Part shown: positions 1 to 6,788 of the stretch, in pieces
Numbering within the stretch: the stretch's first letter is position 1
Layout: the number at the start of each line of letters is the position of its first letter
NCBI GenBank assembly: GCA_035560935.1
Contig: DATMYQ010000240.1
Span: 1-6,803 of the forward strand
DNA length: 6,803 nucleotides
Origin: DATMYQ01 sp035560935
GTDB taxonomy: Bacteria; Bacillota; Negativicutes; Sporomusales; Sporomusaceae
Direction of reading: 5' to 3'
The notes under the pieces: generated by a model
Seen by the model: the letters and a program-made list of their open reading frames with translations, nothing else
Database searches by the model: none
Told to the model about the DNA's origin: nothing
Made by a program: the position numbers and the translations under genes

Positions 1-7
1 TTGTTTT

Positions 8-29
8 TATTATGATATTAATCATAGTA
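8..29. promoter_or_regulatory. AT-rich inverted repeat, CRP/FNR-site-like, in the leader of the channel-like gene
   Basis: A perfect 6-bp inverted repeat, TATGAT (11-16) and ATCATA (21-26), is separated by ATTA. Two further pairs (8 with 29, 9 with 28) lie outside a single mismatch. The core TGAT-N4-ATCA has the half-site sequence and spacing of the FNR-type consensus TTGAT-N4-ATCAA, differing only at the outermost base of each arm. It overlaps the best -10-like hexamer, which would suit a repressor. AT-rich dyads occur by chance, and the DNA upstream is outside the window, so this is only a candidate operator. Confidence 0.3.
11..16 (+). promoter_or_regulatory. Possible -10 element for the channel-like gene
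   Basis: TATGAT matches the TATAAT consensus at five of six positions. It would start transcription near position 23-24, giving a leader of about 26 nt with the ribosome site inside it. The matching -35 element would fall before position 1 and cannot be seen. Other AT-rich hexamers at 25-33 would place the start on top of the ribosome site and are less likely. Confidence 0.3.
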
Positions 30-33
30 TAAC

Positions 34-40
34 GGAAGGG
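34..40 (+). promoter_or_regulatory. Ribosome binding site for the channel-like gene
   Basis: The purine run GGAAGGG ends 9 nt before the ATG at 50. It is a moderate Shine-Dalgarno match at acceptable spacing and supports that start. The next in-frame ATG, at 173, would delete the N-terminal membrane segment. The ATG at 42 is out of frame. Confidence 0.6.
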
Positions 41-49
41 AATGACAGC

Positions 50-1204
50 ATGTTTGAGAATTGGCAGCGGTTATCACGGCAGGAAAAAGGGGTTATCGTA
101 AAAATTGTTCTGGTTATTTTAATTGTTTATATATCAATTACGTATTTAAGTGCGACAAGCGTTTATAAAAGCATGATTGATTCCCGGATTCGACACGCGG
201 GAAAACTCAGTGCTCCCAGCGAGGAAAGCGCAAAAGCGGCACAAGCCACTCCCGGCGGGGAAGCGAAGTGGTGGGCCAAGGACTATGCAGAAAAATTGTC
301 CGACGAAGGAGATTATGTCAAGGTCAAAGTAGGAAGTTATATCGACAATGTAGAAGCCCTTTCCATCAAAGAATGTTACTGGAGTACACATTTTTATCTT
401 TGGTTTATCTGGCATGGAGATAAGAATCTGGACCCGGGAGGAAAGTTTTTGCTGGTAGACGGAACCATCAATAAAAAGGAACTTCTCGAGGAATATTATG
501 GTGAGGACGGGACCAATTATCAACGCTACCGCGTGGCGGCACGGATTATCAAAACATTTGACACATCCCGGGTGCCGATTGAAGACCATATGTTGAATAT
601 CTATGTGGAAGATGGTTCCCGGGACAGCAATAAGATTCGCTATGTTGCCGATACTATCACCATCAGTCCGCGGGTTGAAATTCCGGGATTTAAGATCACT
701 AAATCCAACAATGTGGTACAAGCACATACGTATAATGCCACATACGGTGATCCCCGGATCGCTGACGGGTCCAAAAAAGTTTTTTCGCAGTATCTTGCCG
801 CTATGCGGATTAGCCGCTCAGATTTCGGATTCTATATTGAAATTTTTCTTTCCCTGTTCGCTGCGTTGTTTCTTACCATCCTCAGCATGCTGGTAAGAGC
901 GTCGGATATAGGGCCGCGACTTTCGCTGGCAACCGGAGCGTATTTTGGCGCCGTGGCAAATACCTATGTCGCCAACAGCGTCTTACCTCCATCAGCCGGT
1001 GAATTTGGCCTGGTGGACCACATTACCGGAATTGGTTTGCTTACGGTTGCCATAACGATTGGTTTGGCGTTGCTATCTTATCATCTCTATGTCCGCAAAG
1101 AACAGAAAGAGCTGTCGCTGGTACTGGACCGGATTCTGTTTTTGGTTGTGGGAATATGCTGTCTTCTGGCGAATCTTATTATTCCGTTCTGTGCCCGGGG
1201 ATAA
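50..1204 (+). CDS. Putative divergent pentameric ligand-gated ion channel (Cys-loop/Pro-loop superfamily) with an N-terminal membrane anchor
   Basis: This is probably a membrane channel subunit with an extracytoplasmic ligand-binding domain. Seen: one hydrophobic segment at about 16-36 after an 18-residue basic/polar start; a polar Ala/Pro/Gly-rich linker at 50-72; a beta-rich region at about 88-255; then four hydrophobic helices at about 259-282, 289-311, 322-347 and 359-380. Features that recall the pLGIC superfamily are the VGSYIDNVEALS strand pair followed by an aromatic strand (115-121), the Pro-loop-like FDTSRVPIED (170-179, Pro176), the RIS segment before the first C-terminal helix, and the M2-M3 loop LPPSAGEFGLVD (312-323), comparable to LP...(T/V)ID in ELIC. 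Departures are no Cys-loop cysteine pair, no proline in M1, no clear WxP ligand-site motif and an extra N-terminal helix that could be an anchor or an uncleaved signal. The gene is monocistronic in this window. Gating ligand and ion selectivity cannot be read from sequence. An unrelated five-helix sensor protein remains possible. Confidence 0.68.
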   Translation: MFENWQRLSRQEKGVIVKIVLVILIVYISITYLSATSVYKSMIDSRIRHAGKLSAPSEESAKAAQATPGGEAKWWAKDYAEKLSDEGDYVKVKVGSYIDNVEALSIKECYWSTHFYLWFIWHGDKNLDPGGKFLLVDGTINKKELLEEYYGEDGTNYQRYRVAARIIKTFDTSRVPIEDHMLNIYVEDGSRDSNKIRYVADTITISPRVEIPGFKITKSNNVVQAHTYNATYGDPRIADGSKKVFSQYLAAMRISRSDFGFYIEIFLSLFAALFLTILSMLVRASDIGPRLSLATGAYFGAVANTYVANSVLPPSAGEFGLVDHITGIGLLTVAITIGLALLSYHLYVRKEQKELSLVLDRILFLVVGICCLLANLIIPFCARG

Positions 1205-1224
1205 CGGGCGAATGCGTCAATAAC

Positions 1225-1283
1225 AAAAAAACCAACGCTGAATGATCGCAGTGTCAGGCGAACCATTCCGGGTTGGTTTTTTT
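1225..1283. terminator. Bidirectional Rho-independent terminator between the convergent genes
   Basis: AAAAAAACCAAC (1225-1236) and GTTGGTTTTTTT (1272-1283) form a perfect 12-bp inverted repeat. Inside it, after a mostly unpaired 3-nt step, GAATG (1240-1244) pairs with CATTC (1264-1268), leaving a 19-nt loop. Seven T residues end the hairpin on the + strand, and the A run gives seven U residues on the - strand, so one structure can stop both genes. It begins 21 nt after the + gene's stop codon and lies 53 nt past the - gene's stop codon. The GC part of the stem is short (CCAAC/GTTGG plus the inner stem), so efficiency may be moderate. Confidence 0.8.
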
Positions 1284-1315
1284 ACTGCCGCAAAAAATAG
1301 ATATTCCGCATCTTG

Positions 1316-1337
1316 GAAAAAATTAGCGAATTTTTTC
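1316..1337. repeat. Perfect 9-bp AT-rich inverted repeat overlapping the kinase stop codon
   Basis: GAAAAAATT (1316-1324) and AATTTTTTC (1329-1337) are exact inverted copies around the 4-nt loop AGCG. The right arm covers two bases of the kinase's TGA stop (1336-1338 on the - strand). Both strands end in a run of six T residues, but the stem has one G-C pair only, so it is a poor terminator on its own. It could assist the main terminator or protect the 3' end of the mRNA. Confidence 0.5.
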
Positions 1338-4300
1338 AGCGTTTATTCCGGGGGTGAATACTTTTAGCTGACTGCAAAGCCGCCAGCGCGTCTTTTAAAT
1401 CATAATTTTTGAGCGCTGTTTCGACCGCTGTCATGCCTGGACCCAAGGCGGCTTTGAGTAAAGGCGCCGATTCTTCAAACAGATCGATAGCGTCGGCGTC
1501 TTTTTCGTTTAACAGATTTTCCAGCTGGCCGACGACCGCATCTACTTTTATCCAGTCAATGTCGTTAGGGGATATTAAAATTTCCGGGGGTGGTGTTTGC
1601 AGCGCATTCTGGAGAGCGGTGATCAACCTGTCCAGTTCCTGTTCGGCGGTTGTCAGCAGACCGTTCAGTTCATCTAAAGATGCTCCCGCTTTAATCAATT
1701 TCTCAATTTGCACGGCCAGATTCTGGAGTTCGGTGGCGCCGATGGTACCGGCGGTTCCGTTTAAGGTATGGGCCGTTCGTTCCGCACTTTTTGGATCTTG
1801 GGCGATCATTTGCTGACGAATGTCCCGAATGGAATGGATCTGACCAGTGATGAATCTGTGCAACATGCTTTCGTAACGGGATTCCTTATTAAGTACCCGC
1901 TTCAGACCGGAGCGGGCGTTAAGTCCCGGAATGTGACGCAGGTTTTCCAGTAAATTGCGGGTCGTACCGCTGGGTGCTGTTGCTGGATTGTGTGATGGAA
2001 GCGGCGGGGGGAGGTCTGGGGTACGGCGCAGCCAGTGAACCAGTGAAGTGAACAAGGCTTCCGGGTCAATCGGTTTGACCAGATGGTCATTCATTCCGGC
2101 GGCCAGACATTTGTCGCGGTCACCGGACATGACGTTGGCGGTCATTGCCAGAATGGGTAAATCAGCGTGACGGGGATTCTTGCGAATTTCCTGGGTCGCT
2201 GTGATGCCATCCATAACGGGCATCTGCATGTCCATTAAGATGAGATCATAGGAACCTTCCTTTGTCATTCGAACGGCGATTTCACCATCTGCGGCCAGAT
2301 CCACAGCCGCACCGGCATCGGTCAATAATTCCCGGGCAACTTCCTGATTTAATTCGTTGTCTTCCACCAGCAGAATTCTGGCGCCCTGAAGAATGTTCCG
2401 TGTGCCGTCAGTCAGCGCGAAGTCGCGTTTCGCAGAAGGCGTTTGAATTTCGGCAGGCTGGCCGCCGAGGACGCGGATGGCCGCGTCAAACAAGAGAGAG
2501 GGGTTTACCGGTTTGACCAAAATCACTTCAATTCCTGATTCCGCCGCGGCGCTAAAAACTTCTTCGCGGCCATGAGCGGTGATCATAACGGGTTGGGGAC
2601 GGTGATGCAGCGGCAACTGCGCCAGTTGGCGAACCGTTTCGATGCCGTCGATTCCACCGGGCATTTGCCAGTCAAGGAACATAATGGCATACGGGTCTTG
2701 CGCCGCATCGGCCGCGGCAATGCTGATCAGCGCCTGTTCGCCGGAAGCGGCTTCTTCCACCCGGAACGTCATACTGCGCAGGTTTTCTCCCAGGATTTGG
2801 CGGGCCTGCGCATTATCGTCAACGACCAGTACCCGTTGGTTGCGCAGATCCGGTTCCGGCAGAAAGGTCTTTTTATGGGAACTGCCTTTTTTAAAACGAA
2901 CCGTGAACCAAAACGTGCTGCCCCGGCCATGATCGCTTTCCACGCCGACATCGCCGCCCATCAGATGGGCCAGCTTCTTGGAAATGGCCAACCCCAGGCC
3001 GGTGCCGCCGTATTTGCGGGTGGTGGAGGAATCGGCCTGCTGGAAGGACTGAAACAGGCGGCTTTTTTGCTCATCGGTCAAACCAATGCCGGTATCACGC
3101 ACTTCGAACCGCAGAAAGATATCTTCGGCGGTTTGTTCCAACGCTTTTACCGCAATGACAATTTCACCTTTTTCAGTAAATTTCACCGCATTGCTGGCGT
3201 AGTTGAGCAGAACCTGGCTCAGACGCAGAGAGTCGCCGATCAGATGGGCCGGCAGTTCCGGGTCGATGTCGAGCAAAAGTTCCAGACCCTTGGCCGCCGT
3301 TTTATCAGCAATCAAATCGGCAACGGTATCCAGAGTATGGCTGAGTTCAAATTCCGCATTTTCAATACTCAGCTTGCCGGATTCGATTTTTGAAAAGTCG
3401 AGGATATCGTTGATGATTCCCAACAAATGCTGGCCGGAACTTTGAATTTTTTCAATATAATCGCGCTGTTTGGGGCTCAGTTCCGTCTTCAGCGCCAAAT
3501 GGGCCATGCCGATCAGGGCGTTCATCGGCGTTCGAATTTCATGACTCATATTGGCCAGGAAATCGGCTTTGGCCTGGGAGGCGGCTTCGGCGACTTCTTT
3601 GGCGATAGCCAGTTCCTGAGTCCGTTCGGTGACCAACTGCTCCAAATGCAACTGATAACTGGTTAATTCGCTGCGGGCCAATTCCGCATCTTCGGCCAGA
3701 CTGATGGCGGCCTGACGTTCCTGATGGAGTTCGTCAACCCGGCGATGAATCATTTTCTGCGTGGTTACGGCCCGGATGCGTTCCCAACCCAGTGAAGCCA
3801 CCAATTGAGTGAACTCGCTCAGGAATTCAATAATGTTGATCAGTTTGTCTTCAGAAATAACAGAGATTTTTTCCAGTTCGGACCAATAGTCCGGGAGTGG
3901 GAAACCTTGCTCGGTGGCCTGGTTAAGGAAGTATTCGCGGTCGGGCGGTTTTGTCAGGAACTGACCGATATAGACATTGGCCAAATGCCTGCCGTCAATC
4001 CGGAGGGGAGCGGCGGCGTCGGCCATGCCGTTTTGGCACTGGTGAAGAGCAAACGGTGCGCCCTGTCTCAGTTTTTCGGCCAGAGCCGCATCGCTTTCCA
4101 GGCAACGGGTGAGCGTGGTTTCGTTTTGACGGTGATAATCCGTGCAGATACGTTTCCAGTTCGTGGAGAGCAAAATCTCTCCCTCTAAATTGATAATGGC
4201 GGCCGCAACGCCCACAGAATCGCAAAAACTTACAAATATGGGCCGCAGTAACTCCAGGGAAACTAACTGATCGAAGTGTACCTGGGATATGTCGTCCGGC

Positions 4301-6747
4301 GGCGCTGTTTCCGTGGCGGCTTCCGGTACGGGAACCTCATTGTCGAGGATCGAATGGTACATGGCGGTGAGGCCCAGCTTGGCAGTCAGTTCATTGATTT
4401 GCTTTTTGAGCTCCATGATCCGGGCTTCCCGTCCGGTGGCCAGGCGGTTGAACCGTTCAATTTCTTCAACTTTTTTGCGGTCGCTGATGTCAACAAAAAT
4501 TCCTACCAGGCCGCCGGGAGAACCGTTCGGGAGATGGAAGGCACTGGCCCAGTATAATGTGTCGTGCATGCTGTCATCGGCAAACAGCATCTGAGTTTCG
4601 CAGGTTGCGGTATCGTTGTTGGCGGTGGCCTGACGGGCCGTTTCTTCCAGGTCGTGCAGGCTTTCCGGCGACAGCCAGTCCAGTTCAGCCAGTCTTTTGC
4701 CGACGATGTCGGCCCGGCGGATATTAAAGGTGCGTTCGAAGATTACGTTGCAGCCGAGAAGGCGGCCTTCGGGATCCTGATAGAATACCGGATTGGGAAT
4801 GCTGTCCACCAGCGCCGTCTGAAACGCCATTTGATTTTCCAACTGCTGCTTAGCCTGAATTTTTTCCGTGATATCGTGGAAACACACCACGGTTCCCAGA
4901 ATTTGTCCCTGCGTGCGCAACGGTGTGGTACTGTATTCCACCGGAAAAGACGGGCCGTTTTTGCGTTGAAAAATTTCTTCGCTGTGGGTGCGCGAAATTC
5001 CATCGGAATTTGTTTGATAGACAGGACAGTCGTCAGTGGAATAAGGAGTACCGTCCGCGTGAGCGTGGCGAACAATGGAATGGACCATCTGGCCGATGAT
5101 TTCCTCTTCACTGTCATATCCCAGCATTTCAAGACCGGAACGGTTGATAAAAACACAATCGCCGTTGCTATCGACCCCGACGATGCCCTCCTGAACGGAA
5201 TCCAGGATAGCGCGGTTGCGTTCCTCCAGCTGCTGCATGGCTTCTCTGCCGATTTCCAGGGCGCGGCGTTGATCCAGCAGCTCGTCTTTCTGCGCCAGCA
5301 GCTCTTCCTGCTGGGATTCCAGTTCCGCCGTTTGCCCCTCCAACAGGCGGGCCTGTTCGGCGAGCTGGACATTATTTTCCTCCAGCTCGCTTTTGCGGGC
5401 CAGCAACTGCTGCTCGGAGGCCGCTAGGGCAATAGCCTGAGCCTGACTTTTTTGCAATAACTCCTGTGTGGCAATGTTGACGGACAGGATTTCCAAATTC
5501 ATAACGACGGTAGGCAGTAAAAACTCAATTAACGCAATTTGTTCTTCAGAAAATGGGGTTAATTTTCCCAGTTCCAGTACTGCCAACGTACGATCCTGAT
5601 GGACAATCGGCAAGAAAAGCAGGTGACGGGCAAAAAGATTGCCGGATCCGGTAACGTCCGGAGGGTGATCCGGTTCCGGAATCTCGTACTGGATATTTCG
5701 CTGGCTGATGGCGGTCTGACCGACAATGCCTTCCCCCAGAGCGTAACGTTGGCGTAGAATTGTCTGATCGCAGGCATAGCCGGAAATGCGGTTTAGCTCC
5801 TGGCGGTCCGCCGCGAATAAATAAAAAACGCCGTAATACAGTTCGGCGACGCTTGCCAGTTTGTCGGTCAGAATCGAGCCGAAGGCAACGAAGGTGGCGG
5901 CGTTTTGCAATTGCTGCCCGATATCCGCCAGCAGGGATTTGCCATAGGTTCGCTGGGATTCCTTTTGTGCGGCTTGACGAAGGATATCCAGTGAAGCGGC
6001 CATTTCGCCAAATTCGTTTTGGTCACCCAGTAACGGGATGGGAGCATCATAATTTCCTTCCGAGGTCTTTTGAATACTGGTGCGCAAGAGGTGGAGCGGC
6101 TGAGTGACTGTTCGTGCGATCGGCAGGCAGACACCGGCGATCAGCAGACTGAGCAGCGCAAAGGAAAGCAGCAGCATGTTGACGGTGTCCTGATATTTTT
6201 CCTGGCTGGCATTGTAGTATTGGCTGGCTAAAGCGCGGGAGTAATCGATAATTTCGTTAAGCCTTTTCTCCAGGGAAGTTGTGGGGTTATTTTCATCGTC
6301 CGAAGCGCGTCGCCAGGCTTCGTCCCGGTCACCGGCCTGCACCAAACGGAGGATTTCATCATTGAAGTTTTTCCAACGTTGAAATTCAGCGGCAATGGGA
6401 AGAAAAAGCTGACGATCGCCGGCAAAGTTCCGGCGGGCTTCCGACATGTGGGTGGAATACTGCAGGTAATTATTCTGCACATCCTGCATATATTGCGCGG
6501 AACGAATGGGATCGCGTTCATAAACCAGCGTGTGGATAAGACGGCGGTTGGCCAGAAAATCGGCCTTGGCTTCCAGAATTTGATTCGCCACCTGAAACGG
6601 TTGTTGGTATAGTTGAATGGTTTGCTGATTAAGGGCGTTCAGGTTGATCAGGGTGATGCCGACATAGATCAGTAAGGTTAAAAGAAAAAAAGTCAGGCTG
6701 ATGGCCATTCGTTTCAAAATGCTGAGATTTTTAAACAGTCGAAACAT
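1336..6747 (-). CDS. Membrane hybrid sensor histidine kinase with GAF, two PAS, PocR, HisKA, HATPase, two REC and an Hpt domain
   Basis: The protein is an inner-membrane phosphorelay kinase of about 1803 residues, numbered from the ATG at 6747. Order: TM 14-36; helical four-helix-bundle-like periplasmic sensor 37-188; TM 189-211; HAMP 212-264 (P217, NEFG 244-247); GAF about 270-424; long Gln/Glu/Leu coiled coil 429-514; PAS 511-629; PAS 639-759; coiled coil to about 800; PocR 819-989 (C842, C868, C882, C904); coiled coil 990-1058; HisKA with SHEIRTP (H1069); HATPase with N-box N1182/N1186, DTGIG 1218-1222 and GGTGLGLAI 1247-1255; REC1 (D1310, D1311, phospho-site D1359, T1390, K1412); REC2 (E1462, D1463, phospho-site D1506, T1536, K1558); Hpt about 1593-1715 (H1660); helical tail 1720-1800. 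All catalytic residues are present, so an H1069-Asp-H1660 relay is expected, with the final acceptor regulator encoded elsewhere. PocR domains typically sense small metabolites; the ligand here is unknown. Oddities are one extra Gly in the REC1 MPGGIDG loop and Asn for the usual Lys in the Hpt HTLNG motif. An in-frame GTG at 6750 is a less likely start. Confidence 0.95.
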   Translation of the reverse strand: MFRLFKNLSILKRMAISLTFFLLTLLIYVGITLINLNALNQQTIQLYQQPFQVANQILEAKADFLANRRLIHTLVYERDPIRSAQYMQDVQNNYLQYSTHMSEARRNFAGDRQLFLPIAAEFQRWKNFNDEILRLVQAGDRDEAWRRASDDENNPTTSLEKRLNEIIDYSRALASQYYNASQEKYQDTVNMLLLSFALLSLLIAGVCLPIARTVTQPLHLLRTSIQKTSEGNYDAPIPLLGDQNEFGEMAASLDILRQAAQKESQRTYGKSLLADIGQQLQNAATFVAFGSILTDKLASVAELYYGVFYLFAADRQELNRISGYACDQTILRQRYALGEGIVGQTAISQRNIQYEIPEPDHPPDVTGSGNLFARHLLFLPIVHQDRTLAVLELGKLTPFSEEQIALIEFLLPTVVMNLEILSVNIATQELLQKSQAQAIALAASEQQLLARKSELEENNVQLAEQARLLEGQTAELESQQEELLAQKDELLDQRRALEIGREAMQQLEERNRAILDSVQEGIVGVDSNGDCVFINRSGLEMLGYDSEEEIIGQMVHSIVRHAHADGTPYSTDDCPVYQTNSDGISRTHSEEIFQRKNGPSFPVEYSTTPLRTQGQILGTVVCFHDITEKIQAKQQLENQMAFQTALVDSIPNPVFYQDPEGRLLGCNVIFERTFNIRRADIVGKRLAELDWLSPESLHDLEETARQATANNDTATCETQMLFADDSMHDTLYWASAFHLPNGSPGGLVGIFVDISDRKKVEEIERFNRLATGREARIMELKKQINELTAKLGLTAMYHSILDNEVPVPEAATETAPPDDISQVHFDQLVSLELLRPIFVSFCDSVGVAAAIINLEGEILLSTNWKRICTDYHRQNETTLTRCLESDAALAEKLRQGAPFALHQCQNGMADAAAPLRIDGRHLANVYIGQFLTKPPDREYFLNQATEQGFPLPDYWSELEKISVISEDKLINIIEFLSEFTQLVASLGWERIRAVTTQKMIHRRVDELHQERQAAISLAEDAELARSELTSYQLHLEQLVTERTQELAIAKEVAEAASQAKADFLANMSHEIRTPMNALIGMAHLALKTELSPKQRDYIEKIQSSGQHLLGIINDILDFSKIESGKLSIENAEFELSHTLDTVADLIADKTAAKGLELLLDIDPELPAHLIGDSLRLSQVLLNYASNAVKFTEKGEIVIAVKALEQTAEDIFLRFEVRDTGIGLTDEQKSRLFQSFQQADSSTTRKYGGTGLGLAISKKLAHLMGGDVGVESDHGRGSTFWFTVRFKKGSSHKKTFLPEPDLRNQRVLVVDDNAQARQILGENLRSMTFRVEEAASGEQALISIAAADAAQDPYAIMFLDWQMPGGIDGIETVRQLAQLPLHHRPQPVMITAHGREEVFSAAAESGIEVILVKPVNPSLLFDAAIRVLGGQPAEIQTPSAKRDFALTDGTRNILQGARILLVEDNELNQEVARELLTDAGAAVDLAADGEIAVRMTKEGSYDLILMDMQMPVMDGITATQEIRKNPRHADLPILAMTANVMSGDRDKCLAAGMNDHLVKPIDPEALFTSLVHWLRRTPDLPPPLPSHNPATAPSGTTRNLLENLRHIPGLNARSGLKRVLNKESRYESMLHRFITGQIHSIRDIRQQMIAQDPKSAERTAHTLNGTAGTIGATELQNLAVQIEKLIKAGASLDELNGLLTTAEQELDRLITALQNALQTPPPEILISPNDIDWIKVDAVVGQLENLLNEKDADAIDLFEESAPLLKAALGPGMTAVETALKNYDLKDALAALQSAKSIHPRNKR

Positions 6748-6751
6748 CACG

Positions 6752-6758
6752 CACCTCC
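6752..6758 (-). promoter_or_regulatory. Strong ribosome binding site that decides the kinase start
   Basis: On the - strand the leader reads GGAGGTGC followed directly by GTG then ATG. The GGAGG core ends 3 nt before the GTG (6748-6750) but 6 nt before the ATG (6745-6747). The usual spacing of about 5-9 nt favours the ATG, so the protein most likely begins MFRLF rather than with two initiator-like residues. Confidence 0.75.
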
Positions 6759-6779
6759 GTAAAATACGCCTGTTGCTTT

Positions 6780-6788
6780 ATTGTAACA
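6780..6788 (-). promoter_or_regulatory. Extended -10 promoter element for the kinase gene
   Basis: Read on the - strand, TGTTACAAT contains TACAAT (5 of 6 to TATAAT) preceded by TG one base upstream, the sigma-70/sigma-A extended -10 form. Transcription would start near 6773, leaving a leader of about 26 nt that contains the ribosome site. The -35 region lies at or beyond the window edge and cannot be checked. Confidence 0.5.

Noticed and set aside
146..727. A 193-codon open frame on the - strand inside the channel-like gene
   Set aside because: It is antisense to a frame with a coherent membrane-protein layout, a ribosome site and a following terminator. The translation shows no domain logic.
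1193..1209. Small hairpin GCCCG/CGGGC over the stop codon of the channel-like gene
   Set aside because: It has only five base pairs, a 7-nt loop and no T-run after it. The strong terminator follows 16 nt later, so no separate role is supported.
2572..3393. A 273-codon open frame on the + strand inside the kinase gene
   Set aside because: It lies wholly antisense to the HATPase/REC1 coding region, which shows unmistakable conserved motifs. Its translation has no recognisable domain and I see no ribosome site of note. It is explained by codon bias of the real gene.
4564..5427. A 287-codon open frame on the + strand inside the kinase gene
   Set aside because: It is antisense to the PAS and coiled-coil coding region. 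The Phe/Leu/Gln-rich translation is the mirror of the Gln/Glu/Leu coiled coil and matches no family I recognise.
5206..5463. Repetitive CAG/CTG-rich stretch resembling tandem repeats
   Set aside because: It encodes the Gln/Glu/Leu coiled coil after the GAF domain. The similarity is due to heptad composition, with no exact repeat unit.
50..6747. A functional pair in which the kinase controls or is controlled by the channel-like protein
   Set aside because: The genes converge on a shared terminator, have separate promoters and share no motif. Neighbourhood alone does not support a joint system.
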